Below are positions 7,283 to 15,079 of a stretch of 23,114 bases of DNA, one piece after another. The notes beneath the pieces were generated by a model. It searched no databases, was not told where the DNA came from, and saw nothing but the letters and a program-made list of their open reading frames with translations. Source of the stretch: Ga0077527 sp964533495. Lineage in GTDB: Bacteria; Pseudomonadota; Gammaproteobacteria; Burkholderiales; SG8-41. Each line of letters begins with the position of its first letter. Within the stretch, counting starts at the first letter, position 1. The position numbers and the translations under genes were made by a program. Location: assembly GCA_964533495.1 (NCBI GenBank), contig CAZHJU010000040.1:1-23114 (forward strand), given 5' to 3'.

Positions 7283-9529
7283 ATGCGCTTCCGTTTTCCG
7301 GTCATCATCATCGACGAGGATTTCCGCTCGGAGAACACCAGCGGCCTCGGCATCCGCGCGCTGGCGAAGGCGCTGGAGGACGAGGGGCTCGAAGTGCTGG
7401 GCGTCACCAGCTACGGCGACCTGTCCTCCTTCGCGCAGCAGCAGTCGCGCGCCTCGGCCTTCATCCTGTCCGTCGACGACGACGATTTCTCGCCGCAGGA
7501 GCTGGAGTCGACGATCGGCGAGCTGCGCACCTTCGTCAAGGCGATCCGCTTCCGCAACGCCGAGATCCCGATCTTCCTCTACGGCGAGACCCAGACCTCG
7601 CGCCACATCCCGAACGACGTGCTGCGCGAGCTGCACGGCTTCATCCACATGTTCGAGGACACGCCGGAATTCGTCGCCCGCTACATCGTGCGCGAATCGA
7701 AGGCCTACACCGACAGCCTGGCGCCGCCGTTTTTCCGCGCGCTGACCCATTACGCGCAGGATGGCTCCTATTCCTGGCACTGTCCGGGCCATTCCGGCGG
7801 CGTCGCCTTCCTGAAGAGCCCGGTCGGCCAGATGTTCCACCAGTTCTTCGGCGAGAACATGCTGCGCGCCGACGTCTGCAACGCGGTCGACGAGCTGGGC
7901 CAGCTGCTCGACCATTCGGGCCCGGTGGCGGCCTCCGAGCGCAACGCCGCGCGCATCTTCAACTGCGACCACCTGTTCTTCGTCACCAACGGCACCTCGA
8001 CCTCGAACAAGATGGTGTGGAACTCGACGGTGGCCCCGGGCGACGTCGTCATCGTCGACCGCAACTGCCACAAGTCGATCCTGCACGCGATCACGATGAC
8101 CGGCGCGGTGCCGGTGTTCCTGACGCCGACGCGCAACCACTTCGGCATCATCGGCCCCATCCCGCTGGAGGAGTTCCGCTGGGAGAACATCGAGAAGAAG
8201 ATCCGCGCCAATCCCTTCGCCGCGAAATCGCTGTCGAAATCGAAGCCGCGCGTCCTGACCATCACGCAGAGCACCTACGACGGCATCCTCTACAACGTCG
8301 ACACCATCAAGGAGATGCTCGACGGCAGGGTCGACACGCTGCACTTCGACGAGGCCTGGCTGCCGCACGCGACCTTCCACAAGTTCTACCACGGCATGCA
8401 CGCGATCGGCCGCGAGCGGCCGCGGACGAAGGAGTCGCTGGTGTTCTCGACGCAGTCGACGCACAAGCTGCTGGCCGGGCTGTCGCAGGCCTCGCAGATC
8501 CTGGTGCAGGACAGCGAGACGCGCAAGCTCAACTACGACACCTTCAACGAGGCGTACCTGATGCACACCTCGACCTCGCCGCAGTACGCGATCATCGCTT
8601 CCTGCGACGTCGCCGCGGCGATGATGGAGCCGCCCGGCGGCACCGCGCTGGTCGAGGAGTCGATCATGGAGGCGCTCGACTTCCGCCGCGCGATGCGCAA
8701 GGTCGACGCCGAGTTCGGCAAGGACTGGTGGTTCAAGGTGTGGGGGCCGGAACGGCTGTCGGCCGAAGGCATGGGCAACCGCGACGACTGGATGCTGCGG
8801 CCCTCCGAGCGCTGGCACGGCTTCGGCAACCTCGCGCCGGGCTTCAACATGCTCGACCCGATCAAGGCGACGGTGATCACCCCCGGCCTCGACGTCAGCG
8901 GCAAGTTCGCCAAAAGCGGCATCCCGGCGGCGGTGGTGACCAAGTACCTTGCCGAGCACGGCATCATCGTCGAGAAGACCGGCCTCTATTCCTTTTTCAT
9001 CATGTTCACCATCGGCATCACCAAGGGCCGCTGGAACACGATGGTCACCGAGCTGCAGCAGTTCAAGGACGACTACGACAACAACCGCCCGCTGTGGCGC
9101 GTGCTGCCGGAGTTCCTGACCAGGCACCCGCGCTACGAGAAGATCGGCCTGAAGGATCTCTGCGAGCAGATCCACGGCGTCTACAGGACGCACGACATCG
9201 CGCGCCTGACCACCGAGATGTACCTGTCCGACATGCAGCCGGCGATGCCGCCGGGGGAAGCCTGGGCGCGCATGGCCCACCGCCGCATCGACCGCGTCGA
9301 GATCGACCAGCTGGAAGGGCGTGTCACCAGCGTGCTGCTGACGCCGTACCCGCCGGGCATTCCGCTGCTGATTCCGGGCGAGCGCTTCAATGCCACCATC
9401 GTGCGCTACCTGAAATTCGCGCGCATGTTCAACCAGCAGTTTCCGGGATTCGACACCGACATTCACGGCCTCGTCGCCGAGGGCGCCGGCGACGAGCTCA
9501 GGTATTACGTCGATTGCGTGGCGGACTGA
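7283..9529 (+). CDS. PLP-dependent Orn/Lys/Arg decarboxylase (LdcA-like, fold type I)
   Basis: This 748-residue enzyme removes the alpha-carboxyl group of a basic amino acid to give a polyamine or agmatine. The order is a receiver-like N-terminal wing domain (residues 1-130, VIIIDEDFRSE), the large PLP domain, and a C-terminal domain. Seen: the HCPGHSGG motif, the NGTSTSNK phosphate-binding turn, HFDEAW with the PLP-pyridine Asp, and STHKLLAGLSQAS with the Schiff-base lysine at residue 395. Overall it closely resembles the Pseudomonas LdcA lysine decarboxylase (751 residues) as I remember it, but whether lysine, arginine or ornithine is preferred cannot be read from sequence alone. The start is ATG with AGG six bases upstream, 62 bp after apbC. 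No acid-induction regulator or antiporter is adjacent, so a biosynthetic polyamine role is more likely than acid resistance. Confidence 0.95.
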   Translation: MRFRFPVIIIDEDFRSENTSGLGIRALAKALEDEGLEVLGVTSYGDLSSFAQQQSRASAFILSVDDDDFSPQELESTIGELRTFVKAIRFRNAEIPIFLYGETQTSRHIPNDVLRELHGFIHMFEDTPEFVARYIVRESKAYTDSLAPPFFRALTHYAQDGSYSWHCPGHSGGVAFLKSPVGQMFHQFFGENMLRADVCNAVDELGQLLDHSGPVAASERNAARIFNCDHLFFVTNGTSTSNKMVWNSTVAPGDVVIVDRNCHKSILHAITMTGAVPVFLTPTRNHFGIIGPIPLEEFRWENIEKKIRANPFAAKSLSKSKPRVLTITQSTYDGILYNVDTIKEMLDGRVDTLHFDEAWLPHATFHKFYHGMHAIGRERPRTKESLVFSTQSTHKLLAGLSQASQILVQDSETRKLNYDTFNEAYLMHTSTSPQYAIIASCDVAAAMMEPPGGTALVEESIMEALDFRRAMRKVDAEFGKDWWFKVWGPERLSAEGMGNRDDWMLRPSERWHGFGNLAPGFNMLDPIKATVITPGLDVSGKFAKSGIPAAVVTKYLAEHGIIVEKTGLYSFFIMFTIGITKGRWNTMVTELQQFKDDYDNNRPLWRVLPEFLTRHPRYEKIGLKDLCEQIHGVYRTHDIARLTTEMYLSDMQPAMPPGEAWARMAHRRIDRVEIDQLEGRVTSVLLTPYPPGIPLLIPGERFNATIVRYLKFARMFNQQFPGFDTDIHGLVAEGAGDELRYYVDCVAD

Positions 9530-9540
9530 GCGTATTGGCA

Positions 9541-9592
9541 ATTGCATCAATCATGACAAAAGCATACCTCCGGCGGGGCTGTCATCTTTTGG
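9541..9592 (-). pseudogene. Relic of a second methyltransferase gene (5' fragment)
   Basis: Positions 9541-9570 match 11921-11950 (inside the start of the methyltransferase gene) at 25 of 30 bases, including the shared core ATGACAAAAGCAT. After a 9-base gap, 9571-9592 match 11960-11981 at 17 of 22. Read on the minus strand in the methyltransferase frame, the fragment gives PKDDSPAGGMLLS-stop-LMQL beside QKHGSPV..RGMLLSSFTQL. The gap is exactly three codons and one internal stop is present. This is what a decayed gene end would look like. It lies upstream of ligase 1 in the same position and orientation as the intact methyltransferase relative to ligase 2. A shared regulatory sequence is the alternative. 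Confidence 0.55.
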
Positions 9593-9625
9593 CAACCCCT
9601 GTATGCTACAAGTAATTGTTTTTAT

Positions 9626-9634
9626 TGATATAAT
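9626..9634 (+). promoter_or_regulatory. Extended -10 box just upstream of ligase 1
   Basis: TGA-TATAAT forms a perfect extended -10 element in an AT-rich patch. It ends only 10 bases before the GTG start codon, so the transcript would have a leader of only a few bases if this start is right. No -35 match is seen. Confidence 0.45.
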
Positions 9635-9644
9635 TTAGGTATCT

Positions 9645-11009
9645 GTGACGCCTGCCTGGCACATCGAAAGTGCATTGCCCGGCACTGCGTGGCCTGCGGT
9701 GCCGGCCCCGGACGCGGCAGCGCTGCTGGCGCTGCATTACCAGTTCGAGCATACGCAATGGCTTGCCGCGGATGCGCTTTCCGCATTGCAATTGACCCAG
9801 CTCGCCAGCGTGGCTGCGCATGCGTACGCAACGGTTCCGCACTACCGGGAACGCTGGGCGGGTCTTTATGATCCGTCGGCGCCGCTGACATGGGAGGCGT
9901 TCGCGCGGTTGCCGCTGCTGACACGGTCTGATCTGCAGACACGATTCGAACTGATGAAAAGCGTGCGCATTCCCGCGCAGCACGGTGCCGTGGTGGAGGC
10001 CCGCACCTCGGGCTCCACGGGCACACCGGTGTGTGTGCTGAAAACCGCCGTGTGCGGCCTGGCGTGGCGTGCTTTTACGCTGCGTGACCATGCCTGGCAT
10101 CGCCGTGACCTCGGGGGGAAGCTGGCAGCGATACGACATGGCGTTGCCCGCGCAGAAGGCGACGGGTGGGGGGGTGCCACGCAGGGTGCCGTGCGCACCG
10201 GGCGCGCGGCAACGTTTCCGGTGACTGCCGACGTCGGAGAGCAGCTTGACTGGCTGCAGAGTCAGAATCCGGATTATTTGCTGTCCCATCCCACCAACCT
10301 TGCGGCGCTCGCGCAGTTGTCCATGGAGCGGGGCGTACGGTTGCCGCGTTTGCGTGAGGCCAGAACCAGCGGCGAGATCGTGTCGGCGGAAGTGCGGAAA
10401 CTGTGCCGGGCGGCGTGGAATGTGGGCGTGTCCGACATGTATTCATCGAACGAACTGGGCTACATCGCGTTGCAGTGCCCCGATACCGGCTGCTATCACG
10501 TGATGGCGGAGGGCGTGGTGGTCGAGGTGCTGGATGACACCGGAAAATCCTGCAAGCCGGGCATGATCGGCCGCGTTGTCGCAACCGCGCTGAATAATTT
10601 TGCAACGCCCTTGCTGCGCTACGAGATCGGCGATTTCGCCGAGGTCGGTGCGCCCTGCCGGTGCGGGCGGGGGTTGCCGGCGCTGTCCCGCATCATCGGG
10701 CGCGTTCGCAACATGCTGGTGATGGCGAACGGCAAGCGTTTCTGGCCGGGATTCGGACTGCGCGGCCTTACCGGGGAACTGCGGATCCGGCAGCACCAGC
10801 TGGTGCAGAAATCCCGTGAGCTGATTGAAGTGCGGCTGGTTGCGGATGCGCCGCTCGATGCGGCGCAGGAGGGGCGGCTGCGCAGGCAGCTGCTGTCGAA
10901 GCTGCCGCCGGAATTCCGCGTGAATGTCGTTTACTGCGATGCCATTCCGCGCAGCGCCGGCGGCAAGTTCGAGGATTTTGTTTCCGAGGTTGAGCATCCC
11001 CCGGCGTGA
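9645..11009 (+). CDS. PaaK/CapK-family adenylate-forming ligase, copy 1
   Basis: This 454-residue protein is of the phenylacetate-CoA ligase (PaaK/CapK, F390-synthetase-like) branch of the ANL superfamily, which activates a carboxylate as acyl-AMP. Seen: P-loop TSGSTGTP (121-128), MYSSNELG (265-272, aromatic/Glu motif), RYEIGD (325-330), a CRCGRG turn with C338/C340, hinge GRVRNML (352-358) and the C-terminal catalytic lysine K441 in GGKFEDF. All motifs look competent. The substrate is unknown; the sequence is clearly not a canonical phenylacetate-pathway gene by context. The GTG start is preceded by a weak AGG; no better start lies nearby. It is a paralogue of the second ligase: residues 208-279 match it at 48 of 72 positions by hand count. 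It converges with the methyltransferase gene with a 6-bp gap. GC content appears lower than in copy 2. Confidence 0.9.
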   Translation: MTPAWHIESALPGTAWPAVPAPDAAALLALHYQFEHTQWLAADALSALQLTQLASVAAHAYATVPHYRERWAGLYDPSAPLTWEAFARLPLLTRSDLQTRFELMKSVRIPAQHGAVVEARTSGSTGTPVCVLKTAVCGLAWRAFTLRDHAWHRRDLGGKLAAIRHGVARAEGDGWGGATQGAVRTGRAATFPVTADVGEQLDWLQSQNPDYLLSHPTNLAALAQLSMERGVRLPRLREARTSGEIVSAEVRKLCRAAWNVGVSDMYSSNELGYIALQCPDTGCYHVMAEGVVVEVLDDTGKSCKPGMIGRVVATALNNFATPLLRYEIGDFAEVGAPCRCGRGLPALSRIIGRVRNMLVMANGKRFWPGFGLRGLTGELRIRQHQLVQKSRELIEVRLVADAPLDAAQEGRLRRQLLSKLPPEFRVNVVYCDAIPRSAGGKFEDFVSEVEHPPA

Positions 11010-11015
11010 GTGTGG

Positions 11016-11996
11016 TCAGTGCCGGGTGGCGACGACGCAGAGGAATTTCCCCCCGCTTGATACTGTCGGGGCATCCAGGCCCTTGTACCCTATCGATGTG
11101 GTGACGGCGGTTGACAGTTCATCGATGTTGAACCCGGCATCTGCAAGGAGTGATCTCAGGTGCACCTCCGAGCGCAGGGGGTAATTGGATTGGTGCCTGC
11201 AGTATTGGGTGACCGCCTCGAAAAAATCCTCCGGGGCGAATCCGGCAGGCAGGCCGCGCTCGCGCGCGCCATCCAGCACCTTGTCGCGGAACGCGACAAT
11301 CTGGTTTTCGTCGAAAACCAGCCGTTCGGGTCCCGATGCGGGGCGCAGCTGGCTCGCGGTCAGGAGCCTGCCGCCGGGCCGCAGCAGGGCATGCCAGCGG
11401 GCGGCGACCTGCGGCCAGAGGGCATGCGGAAACCGCCCCAGAAACGAGTCCGTGCAGACCATGTCGAATGAAGGCGGGGCATTGAATTCGAGCATGTCGC
11501 TGCGGACGGTATTGATCCTGATATTGCTGCGTTCAGCGTACCAGCGGTTGAGATGCAGCGGGGTTTCGCAAATATCCACCACGGTGACTGTCGGCGAGGC
11601 GCCGGTGCGCTGCGCTGCCAGTGCAATCTGCGCGAGCATCGCATAGTCGGCGGTGCCTGAAATCAGGATCTGCGCCGCCGGATTCTTCTCCGTGAACGCC
11701 CTGATCGTGCGCTGATAGAAGCTGTTGCGGTTCGCAGCCGTCCCGGCCAGTTTCATGAGGCGCAAAAACTGCCACAGGCCGTGATTCCACAGGCAGCTTG
11801 TGTCATCGGCGGGATCCTTGCGGCACATTTTCTGCGCATGCTGCCAGGCGAGCGGTGCGCTGATTGCGAGGGGCTCGTCAGGAAAATCCGGGATTGATTC
11901 GGGCATGGAATTGCCGGGGAGTTGCGTGAATGATGACAAAAGCATGCCTCTCATGTCTCTGACGGGGCTGCCATGTTTTTGAAAGTATTCAATCAT
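11016..11996 (-). CDS. Class I SAM-dependent methyltransferase, unknown substrate
   Basis: This 326-residue protein has a Rossmann-type SAM-binding core in residues about 105-215. A motif I equivalent, QILISGTADYAML (109-121), is followed by the acidic ribose-binding D141 (VVDICETPL), a VRSDMLEF strand, FDMVCTDSFLGRF (motif IV region) and LLRPGGRLLTA (204-214). Motif I is degenerate: GTADY replaces GxGxG. An N-terminal region of about 100 residues and a C-terminal region with YPLRSEVHLRSLLADAGF complete it. It is probably a small-molecule methyltransferase; the substrate cannot be named. It starts divergently from ligase 2, with about 60 bp between start codons, and ends 6 bp from ligase 1. 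Base composition is less GC-rich than in flanking genes. AGGT lies 4-5 bases before the ATG. Confidence 0.85.
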   Translation of the reverse strand: MIEYFQKHGSPVRDMRGMLLSSFTQLPGNSMPESIPDFPDEPLAISAPLAWQHAQKMCRKDPADDTSCLWNHGLWQFLRLMKLAGTAANRNSFYQRTIRAFTEKNPAAQILISGTADYAMLAQIALAAQRTGASPTVTVVDICETPLHLNRWYAERSNIRINTVRSDMLEFNAPPSFDMVCTDSFLGRFPHALWPQVAARWHALLRPGGRLLTASQLRPASGPERLVFDENQIVAFRDKVLDGARERGLPAGFAPEDFFEAVTQYCRHQSNYPLRSEVHLRSLLADAGFNIDELSTAVTTSIGYKGLDAPTVSSGGKFLCVVATRH

Positions 11997-12021
11997 GATA
12001 CCTGATCGTCATGCGGGCGGA

Positions 12022-12030
12022 TGCTAGACT
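12022..12030 (+). promoter_or_regulatory. Extended -10 box upstream of ligase 2
   Basis: TGC-TAGACT is a plausible extended -10 element. Transcription would begin near 12037, exactly at an upstream ATG with no Shine-Dalgarno, and 21 bases before the ATG at 12058 that has one. This supports the downstream start. No -35 match is present. Confidence 0.4.
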
Positions 12031-12057
12031 GTCTTTATGCCGAATCCGGGAAAAGCA

Positions 12058-13398
12058 ATGTTGCATTCACCGCTCTCCGCTGTGGCCGGCATGATCTGGC
12101 CCGCGATCCCCGACAATGACGCCGCCCGGATGCTGGCGCTGCAGTTCCAGTTCGGGAAAAGCCAGTGGTGGCCAATCGAGGAGCTGCAGGACTCGCAGCT
12201 GCGGCAGTTTGCGCAGGTGTTCCGCCATGCTGTGTCTACGGTGCCGTATTACCGCGGGCGTTTTGCGCCATGGTCCGGCGGCATCAGCTCATGGGAACAG
12301 TACCGCGCGCTGCCGGTCAGCACGCGCCGCGACATCCAACTGGCCGGCAACGCGATGCACAGCAGCGCGGTGCCGCAAGCCCACGGCCCGGGCGTTTCCA
12401 CGCAGTCCTCGGGATCGACGGGCAGCCCGCTGGTGACGCCGGGCACGGCATGGACCCAGCTGATGTGGCAGGCGCTGCTGTTGCGCGACCACCTGTGGCA
12501 CGGCCGCGACCTCGGCGGCAAGCTCGCGGCGATCCGCAGCAAGAGCGAAGACGCCCGTTTTGCCGACTGGGGGCCGGCCACCAGGGCCTTTGTCACCGGG
12601 CCTTCGGTGGTGACCAGCCTGGTGGCCGACATCGACCGGCAGCTGCGCTGGCTCGAAACCGAGAATCCGGATTACGTGATGTCGTTTCCGACGAACCTGC
12701 ATGCCCTCGCGCGACGCAGCCTGGAACTCGGCGTGCGCCTGCCGCGGCTGAAGCAGGCGCGGACCTACGGCGAGAACCTGCATGCGGACACCCGCGACAT
12801 CATCCGCCGGGCCTGGAACGTGGGCGTCGCCGACAGCTACAGCTCCGAGGAACTCGGCTACATCGCCTCGCAGTGCCCGCGGCACGAGCGCAGCCATCAC
12901 GTGCAGGCGGAAAGCCTGATCGTCGAGGTGCTCGACGAGGCGGGGCGGCCCTGCGCGCCGGGCGAGACCGGACGGGTGGTGGTGTCGACGCTGCACAATT
13001 TCGCGATGCCGCTGCTGCGCTACGCGAACGGCGATTACGCCGAAGCCGGCGCGCCCTGTCCCTGCGGTCGCGGACTGCCGGTCCTCGCGCGGATCGCCGG
13101 CCGCCAGCGCAACATGCTGCGGCGGCCGGACGGCGTGCGTTACTGGCCGAGTTTTCCCGCCGAGGCCTGGCGCGAAATCGCGCCGGTGCTGCAGGTCCAG
13201 CTGGTGCAGGACGCGATCGATCACGTCGAGGCGCGGGTCGTGATGGCGCGGGATTTCGCCGGCGACGAGCGCGAACGGCTGGCGCGGGCGTTGCTCGACT
13301 GTCTCGGTTACCCCTTCCGCATGACCGTCACGCGCGTCGATGAAATACCGCGCGGCGCGGGCCTCAAGTACGAGGATTTCGTGTCGCTGCTCGACTGA
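12058..13398 (+). CDS. PaaK/CapK-family adenylate-forming ligase, copy 2
   Basis: This 446-residue paralogue of the first ligase belongs to the same carboxylate-activating family. Motifs: SSGSTGSP (117-124), SYSSEELG, RYANGD, CPCGRG, GRQRNML and C-terminal K437 in GLKYEDF. The domain order is unchanged from copy 1. Start choice: an ATG at 12037 has no Shine-Dalgarno and lies at the predicted transcription start. ATG 12058 has GGGA upstream and gives an N-terminus (MLHSPLSAVAGMIWPAIP) whose length matches that of copy 1, so I prefer it. GC content and codon use match the genome better than copy 1 or the methyltransferase. Retention of both copies in divergent forms suggests two different substrates or successive activation steps, but that is inference. 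It converges with the ornithine-cyclodeaminase-family gene with a 17-bp gap. Confidence 0.9.
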   Translation: MLHSPLSAVAGMIWPAIPDNDAARMLALQFQFGKSQWWPIEELQDSQLRQFAQVFRHAVSTVPYYRGRFAPWSGGISSWEQYRALPVSTRRDIQLAGNAMHSSAVPQAHGPGVSTQSSGSTGSPLVTPGTAWTQLMWQALLLRDHLWHGRDLGGKLAAIRSKSEDARFADWGPATRAFVTGPSVVTSLVADIDRQLRWLETENPDYVMSFPTNLHALARRSLELGVRLPRLKQARTYGENLHADTRDIIRRAWNVGVADSYSSEELGYIASQCPRHERSHHVQAESLIVEVLDEAGRPCAPGETGRVVVSTLHNFAMPLLRYANGDYAEAGAPCPCGRGLPVLARIAGRQRNMLRRPDGVRYWPSFPAEAWREIAPVLQVQLVQDAIDHVEARVVMARDFAGDERERLARALLDCLGYPFRMTVTRVDEIPRGAGLKYEDFVSLLD

Positions 13399-13415
13399 AG
13401 CCGGACCGGGGGCGT

Positions 13416-14417
13416 TCAGCCGATCTGCCGCAGCAGGTAGTCCAGCGCGAGGTTGTCGAACAGCGCGGAGCCGGTGGACACGAACAGCCGCGGCCGCCCG
13501 CTTTCCGCTGCCGTACCGTCGCGCAGCAGCGCGCCGAAGTCGGTCAACCGCTCCTCCGCGAGCAGGCCGCGCGCGATCCAGTGCTTGAGATCGCCGAAGC
13601 GCGCCGAATCCCCGGTGTCCACGAAAATGTCCGCGGACTGCGCCCAGGCCGGGTCGAGCTCGCTCTGGTGGTCGATGTCCGCGCCGAGGCTGATCACCAG
13701 ACCGGCATGCCAGCCCGGAGGCGCGCACAGCGCCCGGTCGCTGGTGGTGGCGAGCACGACGATGTCGGTGTCCGGCAGCGCGTCGATGGTCCCGGCGCGG
13801 CTGGCGCAGTCGGGCATGCGTGCGGACAGGGCCGCCGCCGCGGTGGCGGCCCGCGCCGGATCGCGGTCGGCGAAGACGATTTCGCGGATGCCGCAGGCGC
13901 CCGCGGCATACAGGGCCGCGTAGTAGCCGACGCGGCCGCTGCCGATGACGGTCAGCCGTTCGCTGCGCCGCGCCAGCAGGTGCATCGCGACGGCCGCGCA
14001 GAGGCCGGTGCGCGCCGAGGACAGCAGGCAGGCGTCGACGATGTGGGTGACGAAATTCTCCTCGGGATCGATCACCAGCGCCTTGCCGACGGTGATCTGG
14101 TCCGGCACCCTGCGCTGCGCGATGTTGGTGCCGACGAGTTTCACCGTCTTGGTCACGCGGCCGTTGCCGCGGACGACGCAGGGCATGATGCGAAAATCGG
14201 AGTCGGCCCCCGGATCGCTGAACAACTGCTTGGGCGGCAGTTCGAGCGCCAGTTTTCCCAGGGCGACGTCGCGCAGGGCCTGCAGCATGTGCCGGAAGCA
14301 GCCGGCAGGATCGCGGGTCAGCGCTTCGTGCACTTCGGCGTCGCCGACGTGGATGCAGGGTTCCCGGGACGTGCGCAGCACGCGCTGTTCGGGTGTTTCC
14401 GGGGCGGGGGCTTTCAC
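13416..14417 (-). CDS. Ornithine cyclodeaminase / mu-crystallin family oxidoreductase
   Basis: This NAD(P)-dependent family covers ornithine cyclodeaminase, alanine and other amino-acid dehydrogenases, and SbnB-type enzymes. Seen (numbering from the GTG at 14417): substrate-binding region RVTKTVKLVGTN with K90/K93, R136 in SSARTG, Rossmann motif VIGSGRVG (157-164), acidic FADRD, and D246 in LGADIDHQSELDP at the catalytic-Asp position. The exact reaction cannot be assigned. Start choice: an ATG at 14447 also opens the frame, but its AGAGG is too close. The GTG at 14417 overlaps the previous stop as GTGA and has GGGAAG six bases upstream, so coupling to the Sel1 gene is likely. Being last in a thyA-folA unit is unusual for this family. 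It may supply or consume an imino/amino acid for the neighbouring ligase/methyltransferase genes, which is speculation. Confidence 0.88.
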   Translation of the reverse strand: MKAPAPETPEQRVLRTSREPCIHVGDAEVHEALTRDPAGCFRHMLQALRDVALGKLALELPPKQLFSDPGADSDFRIMPCVVRGNGRVTKTVKLVGTNIAQRRVPDQITVGKALVIDPEENFVTHIVDACLLSSARTGLCAAVAMHLLARRSERLTVIGSGRVGYYAALYAAGACGIREIVFADRDPARAATAAAALSARMPDCASRAGTIDALPDTDIVVLATTSDRALCAPPGWHAGLVISLGADIDHQSELDPAWAQSADIFVDTGDSARFGDLKHWIARGLLAEERLTDFGALLRDGTAAESGRPRLFVSTGSALFDNLALDYLLRQIG

Positions 14418-15079
14418 GGCGCGCTTCCCTGCGGTTTTTTCATCCATGCCTCTGCCCGGCGGTCGGCTTCGCGCTGTTGCGCGCCGGACAGCGGTGTGGC
14501 GAACGCCGCCAGGCTCTGCTGCGCGCGGTCGTCGCCCTGCAGCGCTGCGACCTTGACCCAGTAATAGGCATCCTGCGGATGGCGCTCGACACCGCGACCT
14601 TCGCGCAGCAGCAGGCCGAGGTTGTACTGCGCGAGGACGTGGCCGCGGCGGGCGGCCTCGCGGAACCAGCGCGCGGCACGCGCGGCGTCAGCGGCCACGC
14701 CTTCGCCCTGGATATAGGTCAGGCCGAGGTTGTATTGCGCGCCGGGATCGTTCTGCGCGGCGGCGAAATTCCACCAGCGATGCGCCTCGGCAAGGTTTTT
14801 CCGCACGCCGTAACCGCGGGCGTACATCAGTCCGAGACTGGTCTGGGCGCGGGCGTCGCCAGCCTGCGCCAGCCGCCGGTACCAGTCGGCGGCCTTGGAG
14901 AAATCCTGTTCTGCGCCGTCGCGGCCGGCGTAATGGGCGTCGGCCAGCGAACGCATCGCACTGCGGTCGCCGGCTTCGGCGCGCAGCGTCAGTTCCTCGA
15001 CGGTGAGCCGGAATTCCGCGGCGAAGACGCCGCCGGCGGCGACGGCCAAGAGCAGCGCAACGGCGCTAGGCCGCCACAC
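14414..15079 (-). CDS. Exported Sel1-repeat (TPR-like) protein
   Basis: This protein of about 221 residues has an N-terminal signal peptide (VWRPSAVALLLAVAAGGVFA, cut near AA-EF), followed by four to five Sel1-like repeats, recognisable by the recurring pattern A-x-YNLGL-x-Y-x-G-x-GV-x-D-x-x-A-x-x-W. Sel1 repeats form helical scaffolds for protein contacts, so a periplasmic adaptor role is likely; no enzyme domain is present. Start choice: the ATG at 15112 overlaps folA by 47 bp and lacks a good ribosome site. The GTG at 15079 has GAGGT eight bases upstream, overlaps folA by 14 bp and begins directly at the signal peptide, so I prefer it. It sits between folA and the cyclodeaminase-family gene and is probably co-transcribed with both. 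Confidence 0.88.
   Translation of the reverse strand: MWRPSAVALLLAVAAGGVFAAEFRLTVEELTLRAEAGDRSAMRSLADAHYAGRDGAEQDFSKAADWYRRLAQAGDARAQTSLGLMYARGYGVRKNLAEAHRWWNFAAAQNDPGAQYNLGLTYIQGEGVAADAARAARWFREAARRGHVLAQYNLGLLLREGRGVERHPQDAYYWVKVAALQGDDRAQQSLAAFATPLSGAQQREADRRAEAWMKKPQGSAP

Noticed and set aside
7124..9550. 808-codon open frame antisense to the decarboxylase gene
   Set aside because: It is a GC-rich shadow frame: composition is Arg/Ala/His/Asp-heavy with no recognisable domain, while the plus strand encodes a complete PLP decarboxylase.
9589..9606. TTGGCAA...TATGC as a sigma-54 promoter upstream of ligase 1
   Set aside because: The GG to GC spacing is 12, not the required 10 bases; the extended -10 at 9626-9634 is a better candidate.
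9645..13398. Phenylacetate catabolism (paaK) assignment for the two ligases
   Set aside because: Neither paaABCDE, paaG/Z nor a PaaX/PaaR regulator is nearby, and the YSSNELG/YSSEELG motifs differ from typical PaaK wording, so only the family level is supported.
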